In this document: one piece after another, positions 29,065 to 38,335 of the stretch
Layout: every line of letters starts with the position of its first letter
How positions within the stretch are numbered: the stretch's first letter is position 1
Assembly: GCF_000709345.1 (NCBI RefSeq)
Contig: NZ_KL448323.1
Location: forward strand, 1,981,830-2,045,829
Direction of reading: 5' to 3'
Length of the DNA stretch: 64,000 nt
Source: Polaromonas glacialis
GTDB lineage: Bacteria; Pseudomonadota; Gammaproteobacteria; Burkholderiales; Burkholderiaceae_C
Translations under genes and position numbers: made by a program
The notes under the pieces: generated by a model
Seen by the model: only the letters and a program-made list of their open reading frames with translations
Databases searched by the model: none
Told to the model about the DNA's origin: nothing

Positions 29065-29730
29065 TTACTTGACAGCCGCTGGGGGCAGCGCTTCAAGGAT
29101 GCTGACCGGCGGATTCAACTTGAGGTTCTGGGCGACTTCGAGTTGTGCCGGGCTGGTGCATTCATCGGCCAGGCGAATGCCATGCTTCTGGCTCATCAGC
29201 ATCGATTTGTTCGCCAGCTGCAGCCAGACGGCGCCGGCCTTCTGGTCCTCCAGGCGAATGGCGCCGGTGGACGTGGCGACCGGGAACATGCGGTAGCTGA
29301 AGTTCTTGCCCTGCATATCGAAGTAGCCGGGATTTTTGGCGTCGGCGGTCAGCGTGACCGAAGCGCCGAGTTCGCACGGCATCTTGCCGACCTGAACCCG
29401 CTCGGCAATCGCCAGTTCGGCCGGCGTCATGGCGGCTTCGGCAGCCTGGATACCTGCCGCCACGTTGACGGCGGCGCTCTTGAGGTTGGTGCGGCTGGCG
29501 GAAACCGCCGGCTTTTCAGCCTTCTTTTTGGCAGCAGGCTTGTCGGCCTTGTCGGCCTTGTCGGCTTTGGCCGCTGCGGTCTTGCTGCCGGCCGGCTTGG
29601 TGGCTTTTGCTTTGTCAGCTGTTGCCTTGTCGGCCTTCTTGGCGGTCTCGGCCTGCGCCATGGGCGCGGCAGCCAGCAGGAAAGCGGCAGCCAGCGCGGC
29701 TGCAAGGGTGGCGATGGGTTGGGTTTTCAT
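29065..29730 (-). CDS. Exported protein with Lys/Ala-rich region
   Basis: The 221-residue protein has a signal peptide (MKTQPIATLAAALAAAFLLA, cleaved near AQAETA), then a low-complexity stretch rich in Lys, Ala and Asp (about residues 30-85, with repeated AKADKADKAD) like that of histone H1 or pilus-associated tails, then a folded domain of about 130 residues. That domain contains 'VQVGKMPCELGASVTLTADA' and 'KSMLMSQKHGIRLADECTSP', with two cysteines. I do not recognise the domain. I chose ATG 29730; upstream Met codons lack a signal. It lies between the CitE-like gene and acnB, but an exported protein is not an obvious partner of those enzymes. Confidence 0.8.
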   Translation of the reverse strand: MKTQPIATLAAALAAAFLLAAAPMAQAETAKKADKATADKAKATKPAGSKTAAAKADKADKADKPAAKKKAEKPAVSASRTNLKSAAVNVAAGIQAAEAAMTPAELAIAERVQVGKMPCELGASVTLTADAKNPGYFDMQGKNFSYRMFPVATSTGAIRLEDQKAGAVWLQLANKSMLMSQKHGIRLADECTSPAQLEVAQNLKLNPPVSILEALPPAAVK

Positions 29731-29756
29731 AGAAGTCCTCGTCGGTGGATTGGCGC

Positions 29757-30746
29757 TCATCCAGGAGCGTCCATAAAGTAAGTTTGGGCATCAGGCGGCA
29801 GCGTGCGGCCGGTCTGGTGCGCGCGTTCCAGCACCTGCCAGAAATAGCGATAACTCGCGCGGTCGTGCAATTTACCGTCAAAACTGGTCGGTGCCCAATC
29901 TGCACGGGCACCAGCAGCTATTATTGTTGTAGCATCTTCAATTTCGGCCTCGCTCGGTGCAAAAGCCGCCAGGATAGAGCGTATCTGATTTGGATGAATG
30001 CTCCACATGCGGGTATAGCCCAGCTCACGCGACGCACGCCGCGCGGCGAGCGTCATGGCGGCGGCATCGCTGAACTCGGTCACCACGCAATGCGAAGGCA
30101 CCTTGCCATAGGCATGGCAGGCCGAAGCAATTTCGAGCTTGGCGCGCACCACCAGCGGATGGGTGAACTGGCCCTGGCTGCTCATGCCATCGGCGGGAAT
30201 GGCGCCGCCATGGCTGGAAACAAAGTCCATCAGGCCAAAGCTGAGCGACTGCACACGGGGATGCGCGGCAATTTCAAAGGCGCTGCGAACGGCAAACGGC
30301 GATTCGATCAGCACGTGAAGGGGTAAATCCCCGGCTGATGCGGCCAGCAACGCCTGCTCGGCCCGGATCACGTCGCCGATGGACTCGACCTTGGGAATCA
30401 TGATGTGTGAAAGATGGCGCCCCAGTTTGCCGGCGATGACGGCCATGTCGGATTCGAATGCCGGGTGATCGACCGCATGCACGCGAACGGCAACGCGTGC
30501 CCTGTCGCTGGCCAATGCGGCGAGCGCCACGACCATGGCGGCATGGTCGGCTTCGCCGCCGACGGGCGCGCCGTCTTCGCAGTCCAGTGTCACGTCAAAC
30601 ACGCAGGCGCCAAACTCCTGGATCATTTCAGCCTGCAACTGCAGACTTTTGCGCATCCGCGCTTCCACGCCGCTGTAATGGTCGCAAACCGGCAAGGAAA
30701 CCGTTGCGGCCTGGGCGCCGAGGAGAACTTCGCGCGGATGTTTCAT
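29757..30746 (-). CDS. CitE-like HpcH/HpaI-family lyase
   Basis: The 329-residue protein is a stand-alone CitE-like member of the HpcH/HpaI family, which cleave or form carbon bonds of CoA esters such as malyl-CoA and citramalyl-CoA, or hydrolyse them. The metal-binding signature VTLDCEDGAPVG is present, as are 'IMIPKVESIGDVIRAEQALL', 'LHVLIESPFAVRSAFEIAAH' and 'MWSIHPNQI'. No citrate lyase alpha or gamma gene is near, so it is not classical citrate lyase. I chose ATG 30746, with AGGAACGAG a few bases before. It sits between mdh (98 bp upstream) and acnB, suggesting a function tied to C4/C6 acids, but its substrate is unknown. Confidence 0.85.
   Translation of the reverse strand: MKHPREVLLGAQAATVSLPVCDHYSGVEARMRKSLQLQAEMIQEFGACVFDVTLDCEDGAPVGGEADHAAMVVALAALASDRARVAVRVHAVDHPAFESDMAVIAGKLGRHLSHIMIPKVESIGDVIRAEQALLAASAGDLPLHVLIESPFAVRSAFEIAAHPRVQSLSFGLMDFVSSHGGAIPADGMSSQGQFTHPLVVRAKLEIASACHAYGKVPSHCVVTEFSDAAAMTLAARRASRELGYTRMWSIHPNQIRSILAAFAPSEAEIEDATTIIAAGARADWAPTSFDGKLHDRASYRYFWQVLERAHQTGRTLPPDAQTYFMDAPG
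29909..29945. repeat. Family 1 repeat copy inside the CitE-like gene
   Basis: ACCAGCAGCTATTATTGTTG and TAGCA resemble the GCTAT end of the repeat; the CitE-like frame continues through it. Confidence 0.35.
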
Positions 30747-30843
30747 TGAATAAGCTCGTTCCTGGGATCTGTCGCGAGTGGCTCGGGAACCAGGCGAGCA
30801 TCTAAAAGTTGCCGCCCGCGTCCCCCGATTCGCCTGCAGGCTA

Positions 30844-31830
30844 TTACAGAAGGTGAGCAACGCCGGCTTGTTCGCCCTGCAGTTCTTCCAGAGTCTTGTT
30901 GATGCGCTCTTGCGAGAACGCATCAATTTCCAGGCCTTCGACGAGCTTGTATTCGCCGTTTTCGCAGGTCACGGGGAAGCCGAACATCGTGTCGGCAGGA
31001 ATGCCGTACTGGCCGTCCGATGGAATGCCCATCGTGACCCACTTGCCGTTTGTGCCCAGTGCCCAATCGCGCATGTGGTCGATGGCGGCATTGGCAGCCG
31101 AAGCGGCCGACGACAGACCACGTGCTTCAATGATGGCGGCGCCGCGTTTGCCGACGGTGGGCAGGAACACATTGGCGTTCCATTCCTGGTCGTTGATCAT
31201 GCTGGCAACGCTCTCGCCGTTGATGGTGGCGAAGCGGTAGTCGGCGTACATCGTGGGCGAGTGGTTGCCCCAGACCGTGAGCTTTTCAATGTCGGCGACG
31301 GCCTTGCCGGTCTTGGCAGCGATTTGCGAAGCAGCGCGGTTGTGGTCCAGGCGCAGCATGGCGGTGAAGTTCTTGCGCGGCAGGCTCGGTGCGCTCTTCA
31401 TGGCGATGTAGGCATTGGTGTTGGCCGGGTTGCCGACCACCAGCACGCGGACGTCGCGGCTGGCGACGGCGTCGAGGGCCTTGCCCTGCGCCGTGAAAAT
31501 CGCGCCATTGACGGCCAGCAATTCGGCACGCTCCATGCCGGGGCCGCGTGGACGCGAGCCGACCAACAGCGCGTAGTCGGCATCCTTGAAGGCCGTCATC
31601 GGGTCGCTGTGAGCGGTCATCTCGACCAGCAAGGGGAACGCGCAGTCGTCAAGTTCCATCATCACGCCCTTGAGCGCTTTTTGCGGGCCTTCGACCGGAA
31701 CTTCAAGCAATTGCAAAATGACCGGCTGGTCCTTGCCGAGCATTTCGCCCGAGGCAATGCGAAACAGCAATGCGTAACCGATTTGACCAGCGGCGCCAGT
31801 GACTGCAACTCGGACGGGTGTTTTGCTCAT
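30844..31830 (-). CDS. mdh: Malate dehydrogenase (NAD)
   Basis: The 328-residue enzyme oxidises malate to oxaloacetate in the TCA cycle. NAD-binding [12 protein letters not shown], substrate arginines in '[18 protein letters not shown]' and '[18 protein letters not shown]', and the catalytic histidine in [13 protein letters not shown] are all present; the sequence fits the beta-proteobacterial malate dehydrogenase type, related to the cytosolic eukaryotic form. I chose ATG 31830, which has GGAG ten bases before it. It is divergent from gntR across a 270-bp gap. Confidence 0.97.
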   Translation of the reverse strand: MSKTPVRVAVTGAAGQIGYALLFRIASGEMLGKDQPVILQLLEVPVEGPQKALKGVMMELDDCAFPLLVEMTAHSDPMTAFKDADYALLVGSRPRGPGMERAELLAVNGAIFTAQGKALDAVASRDVRVLVVGNPANTNAYIAMKSAPSLPRKNFTAMLRLDHNRAASQIAAKTGKAVADIEKLTVWGNHSPTMYADYRFATINGESVASMINDQEWNANVFLPTVGKRGAAIIEARGLSSAASAANAAIDHMRDWALGTNGKWVTMGIPSDGQYGIPADTMFGFPVTCENGEYKLVEGLEIDAFSQERINKTLEELQGEQAGVAHLL

Positions 31831-31892
31831 GATTGACAACTCCAGGAAGGTTAAAAAATTATTGGAACACGATGTGAAATAAGGTTTGCGTC

Positions 31893-31920
31893 AGTATTTC
31901 AGGCTTTGCCGGACTGTAAA
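31893..31920 (-). promoter_or_regulatory. Predicted mdh promoter
   Basis: On the minus strand TTTACA (31920-31915) is followed after 16 bp by AATACT (31898-31893), about 60 bp before the mdh start. A fair sigma-70 match, not unique. Confidence 0.35.
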
Positions 31921-32003
31921 AGCAGCATTTCTCGAACAACACCAACAGACTCCGCGCGATGCCCAGCGCAGGATTTTACGCTTGAAAATTGCGGCAGGTC
32001 AAC

Positions 32004-32031
32004 TTGTCTTATGTCTTATATAAGATATGAT
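32004..32031 (+). promoter_or_regulatory. gntR promoter with palindromic operator
   Basis: TTGTCT (32004-32009) and TATGAT (32026-32031) are spaced 16 bp. The perfect palindrome TCTTATATAAGA (32014-32025) fills the spacer and touches the -10 box, a classic repressor position. The start codon is 70 bp further. Autorepression by the GntR product is the simplest reading. Confidence 0.6.
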
Positions 32032-32100
32032 CCAGGCTGATTTCACGTCCGGGTCAAGCACGGCGCAACATTATCCCAGGCCGCTGCGCAAATCTGCTGT

Positions 32101-32904
32101 ATGACAAATACCAACTCTTTGATACCCGATACCTCACTGGCAGCCGGCGAGCAGGAGGCAGCCGCGCCTGCCGGACAAACGCCGGCCTTCAGCCCGCTGT
32201 ACCAGCAGATCAAGGTGCTGATCCTCAAGGGCCTTCAGGCGGCTGAATGGAAACCGGGCGAACTGATTCCCAGCGAGATGGACCTTGCCGCGCGCTTTCG
32301 CGTCAGCCAGGGAACCGTTCGCAAGGCCATTGACGAACTTGCCGCCGAAAACCTGGTGATCCGTCGCCAGGGCAAGGGAACCTTCGTGGCGACTCACGCC
32401 GAGCAGCAGGTGCAATACCGCTTCCTTCGGCTGATGCCCGACAGCGGCGACATCAGCAGCGAAGGTCCGGCGGAACGGCAGATCGTCGACTGCAAGCGGC
32501 TGAAGGCCACCGCCGACATCGCCCGCCCCCTGGCCCTGCGGACCGGCGACGCCGTACTGCAATTGCGCCGGGTGCTGGCATTCCAGGGAACGCCCACGAT
32601 TGTCGAAGACGTCTGGCTGCCGGGCGGACCGTTCAAGGGGCTGACCGCCAGCCGCCTGGCGGCCTACGGCGGCCCCATGTATGCCCTGTTCGAAACAGAG
32701 TTTGGCGTCCACATGGTGCGCGCCGAAGAAAAAATCCGCGCCGTTGCAGCCGATGCGGTGGCGGCCAGGCTGCTGGACGTGAAGCAGGGCGAGCCGCTCC
32801 TGAGCGTCGAACGCATTGCCTACACCTACAACGACGTCCCGATGGAACTGCGCCGGGGCTTGTACCGGACCGACACCCACCACTACAAAAACGTGCTCAG
32901 TTAA
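32101..32904 (+). CDS. GntR-family regulator, HutC/FarR type, upstream of sdh
   Basis: The 267-residue protein has an N-terminal winged helix (LYQQIKVLILKGLQAAEWKP, 'GELIPSEMDLAARFRVSQGT' and VRKAIDELAAENLVIRRQG) and a C-terminal UTRA effector domain (from about residue 120, with 'VLQLRRVLAFQGTPTIVEDV' and 'LLSVERIAYTYNDVPMELRR'). A non-conserved N-terminal tail of about 35 residues precedes the DNA-binding part. It is divergent from mdh and 127 bp before sdhC, on the sdh strand, so it probably controls TCA-cycle genes, its own gene, or both. The effector is unknown. A 12-bp palindrome at its promoter is a candidate operator. Confidence 0.93.
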   Translation: MTNTNSLIPDTSLAAGEQEAAAPAGQTPAFSPLYQQIKVLILKGLQAAEWKPGELIPSEMDLAARFRVSQGTVRKAIDELAAENLVIRRQGKGTFVATHAEQQVQYRFLRLMPDSGDISSEGPAERQIVDCKRLKATADIARPLALRTGDAVLQLRRVLAFQGTPTIVEDVWLPGGPFKGLTASRLAAYGGPMYALFETEFGVHMVRAEEKIRAVAADAVAARLLDVKQGEPLLSVERIAYTYNDVPMELRRGLYRTDTHHYKNVLS

Positions 32905-33031
32905 CGGCATTGCCCCAAAACGGCAAAGCTTTGTAAATAAATTTGCTGCATTGCAATAGAATTAAAATGTTTGACTGATAGTCATGTCCCGCTGAGTTAC
33001 CAACCGGTTACCACCACGAAAGCCCATAAAA

Positions 33032-33478
33032 ATGACAGAGCTGGCATCCACTCCACGCCCCAAGCGGCCAGAGTTCCGAAATATCAATGCCTTTACCGAC
33101 CTGCCGAGCTACCGATTGCCGCTGGCGGGCATCGTTTCCATCCTGCACCGTGTCAGCGGGGCCATCATGTTCATGCTGATGCCCTTCATCATCTGGATGT
33201 TTGACACGTCGATTTCTTCAGACATCTCTTTCGACCGATTCAAGTCCGCCTTCAACGCAGGCATGCTGGGCTTGCCAGGCGTGCTGTGGAAACTGGTGGC
33301 GCTGGCCCTGATCTGGGCCTACCTGCACCATTTCCTGGCAGGCCTTCGCCATTTGTGGATGGACAGCAGCCATGAGGCCGTCAGCAAGAACTTCGGCCGC
33401 CAGTCAGCCGCTTTCACGCTGGTCGTGAGCATCGGCCTCACGCTGGTGCTGGGCGCCAAGCTGTTCGGCCTCTACTAA
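33032..33478 (+). CDS. sdhC: Succinate dehydrogenase cytochrome b556 subunit
   Basis: The 148-residue protein has three membrane helices and the family motif 'LAGIVSILHRVSGAIMFMLM'; the haem b histidine is probably in 'AYLHHFLAGLRHLWMD'. It anchors the SdhAB part of complex II and helps form the quinone site. First structural gene of sdhCDAB-sdhE-gltA, 127 bp after gntR and 75 bp before sdhD. The soluble N-terminal leader of about 25 residues (STPRPKRPEFRNINAFTDLP) is typical for the family. Confidence 0.95.
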   Translation: MTELASTPRPKRPEFRNINAFTDLPSYRLPLAGIVSILHRVSGAIMFMLMPFIIWMFDTSISSDISFDRFKSAFNAGMLGLPGVLWKLVALALIWAYLHHFLAGLRHLWMDSSHEAVSKNFGRQSAAFTLVVSIGLTLVLGAKLFGLY

Positions 33479-33553
33479 AAACAAAAAGTTCGCAGGGCAA
33501 CTGCTGCGCAAACACGGCAAGCATTGCCCCCAACTGATCAAGGAAAGAAAACC

Positions 33554-33919
33554 ATGTCTGTCAATTACGGATCAAAGCGCATCGTTGTCGGCGCCCACTA
33601 CGGTACACGCGACTGGCTGAGCCAGCGCATCACGGCGGCCCTGATGGCCATTTTCACCGTGCTGCTGCTGGCTCAGGTCATTTTCAGCAAAGGCCCCATC
33701 GGCTATGACCAATGGGCCGGTATCTTTTCGCCCCAATGGATGAAGGTGCTGACCTTTGCCGTCATCATCGCCCTGCTCCAGCATGTCTGGGTGGGCATGC
33801 GCGATATCTGGATGGATTACATCAAGCCGGTGGGTCTGCGCCTGCTGCTGCAGGTGTTCACCATCATCTGGCTGGTTGCCTGCGCAGGCTGGGGTATCCA
33901 GGTGCTGTGGCGCCTTTGA
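33554..33919 (+). CDS. sdhD: Succinate dehydrogenase membrane anchor subunit
   Basis: The 121-residue protein has three membrane helices, with 'WLSQRITAALMAIFTVLLLA' and 'LLQHVWVGMRDIWMDYIKPV', in which the histidine and the GMRDIWMDYI motif match SdhD. It pairs with SdhC to hold haem b and ubiquinone. I chose ATG 33554, which has AAGGAAAG eight bases before it and skips an upstream in-frame ATG at 33524. It precedes sdhA by 61 bp. Confidence 0.94.
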   Translation: MSVNYGSKRIVVGAHYGTRDWLSQRITAALMAIFTVLLLAQVIFSKGPIGYDQWAGIFSPQWMKVLTFAVIIALLQHVWVGMRDIWMDYIKPVGLRLLLQVFTIIWLVACAGWGIQVLWRL

Positions 33920-33980
33920 TCCGACAGTTCTTCCCTAAAGTCAATGCTGGCATTTTCCAGCTTCCAAGATTTATAAAAAC

Positions 33981-35774
33981 ATGACTGCTACCTCCAAACT
34001 TCCCAAGCGCAAATTTGACGTCGTCATCGTGGGTGCCGGCGGCTCCGGCATGCGCGCATCGCTGCAACTGGCCCGTGCAGGCCTGAATGTCGCCGTGCTG
34101 TCCAAAGTGTTCCCGACCCGCTCGCACACCGTGGCAGCACAAGGCGGCATTGGCGCGTCGCTGGGCAACATGTCCGAAGACAACTGGCACTATCATTTTT
34201 ATGACACGGTCAAGGGTTCCGACTGGCTCGGCGACCAGGATGCCATTGAATACATGTGCCGCGAAGCCCCCAAGGTCGTGTATGACCTGGAGCACATGGG
34301 CATGCCGTTCGACCGCAACCCCGACGGCACGATCTACCAGCGTCCCTTCGGAGGCCACACCGCCAACTATGGCGAAAAGCCGGTCCAGCGCGCCTGCGCC
34401 GCAGCCGACCGCACCGGCCACGCCATGCTGCACACGCTGTACCAGCAAAACGTCAAGGAAAAGACCAGTTTCTTCGTCGAATGGATGGCCCTGGACCTGA
34501 TCCGCGATGCCGCTGGCGACGTGGTTGGCGTGACCGCCCTCGAAATGGAAACCGGCGACGTCCACATCTTCGAAGCCAAGACCACCCTGCTGGCCACCGG
34601 TGGCGCAGGCCGCATCTTTGCGGCATCGACCAACGCCTTCATCAACACCGGCGACGGCCTGGGCATGGCTGCGCGCGCCGGCATTCCGCTGGAAGACATG
34701 GAATTCTGGCAGTTCCACCCCACCGGCGTGGCCGGTGCCGGCGTGCTGCTGACCGAAGGCTGCCGTGGCGAAGGCGCGATTTTGCGCAACTGCAACGGCG
34801 AGCGTTTCATGGAGCGCTATGCGCCAACGCTCAAGGACCTGGCGCCGCGCGACTTCGTTTCCCGGTCGATGGACCAGGAAATCAAGGAAGGTCGCGGCTG
34901 CGGCCCGAACAAGGACTACATCCTGCTCGACATGACACACCTGGGCGTGGACGCCATCATGAAGCGCCTGCCTTCGGTGTTTGAAATCGGCCACAACTTT
35001 GCCAACGTGGACATCACCAAGGAAGCGATTCCCGTGGTGCCCACCATCCACTACCAGATGGGTGGCATTCCGACCAACATCCATGGCCAGGTGGTCACGC
35101 AAAACACCGAGAACAAGAGCGAAGTCGTCAACGGCCTGTATGCCGTGGGCGAATGCTCCTGTGTGAGCGTGCATGGCGCCAACCGCCTCGGCACGAACTC
35201 GCTGCTCGACCTGCTGGTGTTCGGGCGCGCTGCCGGCAACCACATTGTTGAGTTCAACAACAGCACGACCCATAAGGAACTGCCTGCAGATGCTGCAGAC
35301 AAGACCCTGGCCCGCATCGCGCGCCTGGACAATGCAACCGATGGCGAGTACGCCCAGGACGTGGCCAACGACCTGCGCGCTGCCATGCAGCAGCATGCCG
35401 GCGTGTTCCGCACCCAGGCCGTCATGAACGAAGGCGTGACCAAGATTGCCGCCCTGCGGGATCGCGTGAACAAGATCGGCCTGAAAGACAAGTCAAAGAT
35501 TTTCAACACTGCGCGCATCGAGGCGCTGGAAGTCGAAAACCTGATCGAGGCCGCCCAGGCCACCATCGTCTCCGCCGCCGCCCGCAAGGAAAGCCGTGGC
35601 GCGCACTCGGTCGATGACTTCGGCGACACGCCGGAACATCCGAACGGCCGCAACGACACCGACTGGCACAAGCACACGCTCTGGTACAGCGAAACCAATT
35701 CGCTGGCCTACAAGCCGGTGCAGATGAAGCCGCTGACGGTGGCGTCCGTGGAACTGAAAACGCGCACGTTCTAA
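33981..35774 (+). CDS. sdhA: Succinate dehydrogenase flavoprotein subunit
   Basis: The 597-residue protein oxidises succinate to fumarate. FAD-binding GAGGSGMRASLQLARAG begins at about residue 13; the covalent FAD histidine is in RSHTVAAQGGI, the substrate loop is in HGANRLGTNSLLDLLVFGR and the C-terminal 'ERYAPTLKDLAPRDFVSRSM' contains active-site residues. The end has DDFGDTPEHPNGRNDTDWHK, typical of the family. It is read with sdhB 41 bp later. Confidence 0.98.
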   Translation: MTATSKLPKRKFDVVIVGAGGSGMRASLQLARAGLNVAVLSKVFPTRSHTVAAQGGIGASLGNMSEDNWHYHFYDTVKGSDWLGDQDAIEYMCREAPKVVYDLEHMGMPFDRNPDGTIYQRPFGGHTANYGEKPVQRACAAADRTGHAMLHTLYQQNVKEKTSFFVEWMALDLIRDAAGDVVGVTALEMETGDVHIFEAKTTLLATGGAGRIFAASTNAFINTGDGLGMAARAGIPLEDMEFWQFHPTGVAGAGVLLTEGCRGEGAILRNCNGERFMERYAPTLKDLAPRDFVSRSMDQEIKEGRGCGPNKDYILLDMTHLGVDAIMKRLPSVFEIGHNFANVDITKEAIPVVPTIHYQMGGIPTNIHGQVVTQNTENKSEVVNGLYAVGECSCVSVHGANRLGTNSLLDLLVFGRAAGNHIVEFNNSTTHKELPADAADKTLARIARLDNATDGEYAQDVANDLRAAMQQHAGVFRTQAVMNEGVTKIAALRDRVNKIGLKDKSKIFNTARIEALEVENLIEAAQATIVSAAARKESRGAHSVDDFGDTPEHPNGRNDTDWHKHTLWYSETNSLAYKPVQMKPLTVASVELKTRTF

Positions 35775-35815
35775 GCGACGGCCCGACCCCAATATCGAAA
35801 GAAGCGAGAACCCAC

Positions 35816-36520
35816 ATGACCAAACGTACGTTCCAGATTTACCGCTACAACCCCGATACCGACGCCAAGCCCTACATGCAGACCATCGAGGTCGAACTCG
35901 ACGGTCACGAGCGCATGCTGCTCGACGCGCTGATGAAGCTCAAGGCGCAGGACCCCACCATCAGCTTTCGCCGCTCGTGCCGCGAAGGCGTGTGCGGCTC
36001 GGACGCGATGAACATCAACGGCAAGAACGGCCTGGCCTGCCTGACCAACATGAACACGCTCAAGGGCACCATTGTCCTCAAGCCGCTGCCCGGCCTGCCC
36101 GTGGTGCGCGACCTGTTTGTCGACATGACGCAGTTCTTCAAGCAGTACAACTCGATCAAGCCCTACCTGATCAACAACAACGTGCCGCCGCAGACCGAGC
36201 GCCTGCAAAGCCCGGAAGAGCGCGATGAGCTCAACGGCCTGTACGAGTGCATCTTGTGCGCGAGCTGCTCGACGGCGTGCCCGAGCTTCTGGTGGAATCC
36301 CGACAAGTTCGTCGGTCCCGCCGGTCTGCTGCAAGCCTACCGTTTCCTGGCTGACAGCCGCGACGAAGCCACCGCCGAACGGCTCGACAACCTAGAAGAC
36401 CCGTACCGGCTGTTCCGCTGCCACACCATCATGAACTGCGTCGATGTCTGCCCCAAGGGCCTGAATCCGGCCAAGGCCATCGGCAAGATCAAGGAAATGA
36501 TGGTCTTGCGCACGGTCTGA
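35816..36520 (+). CDS. sdhB: Succinate dehydrogenase iron-sulfur subunit
   Basis: The 234-residue protein carries three clusters: a [2Fe-2S] site in SCREGVCGSDAMNINGKNGL, a [4Fe-4S] site in CILCASCSTACPSFWWN, and a [3Fe-4S] site in CHTIMNCVDVCPKGLNP. It moves electrons from the FAD of SdhA to ubiquinone. Complete and of normal length; 22 bp before sdhE. Confidence 0.98.
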   Translation: MTKRTFQIYRYNPDTDAKPYMQTIEVELDGHERMLLDALMKLKAQDPTISFRRSCREGVCGSDAMNINGKNGLACLTNMNTLKGTIVLKPLPGLPVVRDLFVDMTQFFKQYNSIKPYLINNNVPPQTERLQSPEERDELNGLYECILCASCSTACPSFWWNPDKFVGPAGLLQAYRFLADSRDEATAERLDNLEDPYRLFRCHTIMNCVDVCPKGLNPAKAIGKIKEMMVLRTV

Positions 36521-36542
36521 CCTTGCGCAAGATCACAAGTCC

Positions 36543-36851
36543 ATGGAAATGACCGACGATTTGCTCGATGAGCGAAGCCTGAGCAAGCTGCGCTGGCGCT
36601 GCCGGCGGGGTCTGCTGGAGAACGACCTGCTGATCGAAAAATTCTTTCTGCGCTTTGAATCCACGCTCAATGTCAGGCAGGCTAAAGGCTTGAATGATTT
36701 AATGGATCTGTCTGACAATGACCTGCTGGACCTCCTGCTCAGACGCAAAGAACCTGACCAGCTTTCCGAACTGCCTGCAAAGGCAAGCGCCTCAACTCCC
36801 GAAGCACTTGAAGTTTTGAGCATGCTGCGGCCGGGTTCCCTGGTTTCCTAA
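36543..36851 (+). CDS. sdhE: SdhE-type FAD assembly factor
   Basis: The 102-residue protein is the SdhE/SDHAF2-like factor that helps attach FAD to SdhA. The family motif is visible in 'LSKLRWRCRRGLLENDLLIE' with RRGLLENDLL, and DLSDNDLLDLLLRRKEP follows. A purine-rich stretch precedes the start, and it lies 22 bp after sdhB and 33 bp before gltA, fitting an assembly factor in the same unit. Confidence 0.93.
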   Translation: MEMTDDLLDERSLSKLRWRCRRGLLENDLLIEKFFLRFESTLNVRQAKGLNDLMDLSDNDLLDLLLRRKEPDQLSELPAKASASTPEALEVLSMLRPGSLVS

Positions 36852-36884
36852 TTCACCCCTCTGACAAGAGAGAAAGAACACAAC

Positions 36885-38195
36885 ATGAAGTTAGCTGACA
36901 ACAAAGCCACCCTGTCCTTCAGCAATGGTAGCCCCAACGTGGACCTTCCTGTTTACCAGGGCACCGTAGGCCCTGATGTTGTGGACATTCGCAAGCTCTA
37001 TGCCCAGACCGGCATGTTCACCTATGACCCGGGTTTCCTGTCCACCGCAGCCTGCCAGTCGGCCATCACCTACATCGACGGCGACAAGGGCGAACTGCTC
37101 TACCGCGGCTACCCGATCGAGCAGCTGGCCACCAACTGCGACTACCTGGAAACCTGCCACCTGCTGCTCTACGGGGAACTGCCGGACGCTGCGCAAAAGA
37201 AGACCTTTGTCGGCCGCGTGACCAACCACACCATGGTCAACGAGCAGATGCAGTTTTTCCTGCGTGGTTTCCGCCGCGACGCGCACCCGATGGCTATCAT
37301 GACCGGCCTGGTCGGCGCCCTGTCGGCGTTCTACCATGACAGCACCGACATCAACAATCCGGAGCACCGCGACATTGCCGCGATCCGCCTGATCGCCAAG
37401 ATGCCGACGCTGGTCGCCATGGCGTACAAGTACACCGTGGGCCAGCCCTACATGTACCCGCGCAACGACCTGAGCTACGCCGGCAATTTCCTGCACATGA
37501 TGTTTGCCACGCCATGCGAGGAGTACAAGGTGAACCCGGTGCTCGAACGCGCGCTGGACCGCATCTTCATCCTGCATGCGGACCACGAGCAGAACGCATC
37601 AACTTCCACGGTTCGCCTGTGCGGCTCGTCGGGCACCAACCCGTTCGCTGCCATTGCAGCCGGCGTGGCCTGCCTCTGGGGCCCGGCCCACGGCGGCGCC
37701 AACGAAGCGGCGCTGAACATGCTGGGCGACATCCAGAAAAACGGCGGCATCGAAAACATCGGCGAATTCATCAAGCAGGTCAAGGACAAGAATTCCACCG
37801 TCAAGCTGATGGGTTTTGGTCACCGTGTCTACAAGAACTACGACCCGCGCGCCAAGCTGATGCAGGAAACCTGCAAGGAAGTGCTGCAGGAAATGGGCCT
37901 GGAAAACGACCCGCTGTTCAAGCTGGCCATGGCGCTGGAAAAGATTGCACTGGAAGACGATTATTTTGTCTCGCGCAAGCTCTACCCCAACGTGGACTTC
38001 TACTCCGGCATCGTGCAGCGCGCCATTGGCATCCCCGTGCCGCTGTTCACCGCCATCTTTGCACTGGCCCGCAACGTCGGCTGGATGGCCCAGCTGAACG
38101 AAATGATTGGCGACCCCGAGTACAAGATTGGCCGTCCGCGCCAGCTCTTCGTCGGCTCCACCCAGCGTGAAGTCAAGCCGATGGCACAGCGCTAA
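36885..38195 (+). CDS. gltA: Citrate synthase (type II)
   Basis: The 436-residue enzyme joins oxaloacetate and acetyl-CoA. Active-site histidines are in [15 protein letters not shown] and [15 protein letters not shown], and the catalytic aspartate is in [11 protein letters not shown]. The N-terminal beta domain and length fit the hexameric, NADH-sensitive Gram-negative type. It is last in the sdh-gltA unit and is followed by a strong hairpin terminator. Confidence 0.98.
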   Translation: MKLADNKATLSFSNGSPNVDLPVYQGTVGPDVVDIRKLYAQTGMFTYDPGFLSTAACQSAITYIDGDKGELLYRGYPIEQLATNCDYLETCHLLLYGELPDAAQKKTFVGRVTNHTMVNEQMQFFLRGFRRDAHPMAIMTGLVGALSAFYHDSTDINNPEHRDIAAIRLIAKMPTLVAMAYKYTVGQPYMYPRNDLSYAGNFLHMMFATPCEEYKVNPVLERALDRIFILHADHEQNASTSTVRLCGSSGTNPFAAIAAGVACLWGPAHGGANEAALNMLGDIQKNGGIENIGEFIKQVKDKNSTVKLMGFGHRVYKNYDPRAKLMQETCKEVLQEMGLENDPLFKLAMALEKIALEDDYFVSRKLYPNVDFYSGIVQRAIGIPVPLFTAIFALARNVGWMAQLNEMIGDPEYKIGRPRQLFVGSTQREVKPMAQR

Positions 38196-38221
38196 GCCGC
38201 CCGTCTTTAGGCGCTTTTGCC

Positions 38222-38257
38222 AAAGCCCGCCAGATGGAAACATCGGCGGGCTTTTTT
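38222..38257 (+). terminator. Intrinsic terminator after gltA
   Basis: A GC-rich stem (AAAGCCCGCC / GGCGGGCT) with an extended GATG-CATC stem and a GAAA loop, followed by a run of T's, 27 bp after the gltA stop. Confidence 0.92.
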
Positions 38258-38261
38258 GTTG

Positions 38262-38335
38262 ATCGCTATTATTTCTATAGCTATCTACGCATACAGGACA
38301 AGCGGAAATACCTAAAAAGGCTATTATTCTTGCAT
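38262..38335. repeat. Dispersed repeat (family 1), with TATA-rich arms
   Basis: GCTATTATTTCTATAGC and AAAAAGGCTATTATTCTTGC lie after the gltA terminator, with weak GCGCA-like arms between. The rest of the 260-bp gap before the LysR gene shows nothing else clear. Confidence 0.4.

Noticed and set aside
29500-29640. A short tandem DNA repeat as a phase-variable tract.
   Set aside because: The GTCGGCCTT-type repeats are Lys/Ala/Asp codons of low complexity in a protein; only a few units are exact, so slippage is possible but not shown.
32905-33031. A sigma-70 promoter for sdhC.
   Set aside because: TAGAAT at 32957-32962 is a fair -10, but no -35 at the right spacing was found, so it is not listed.
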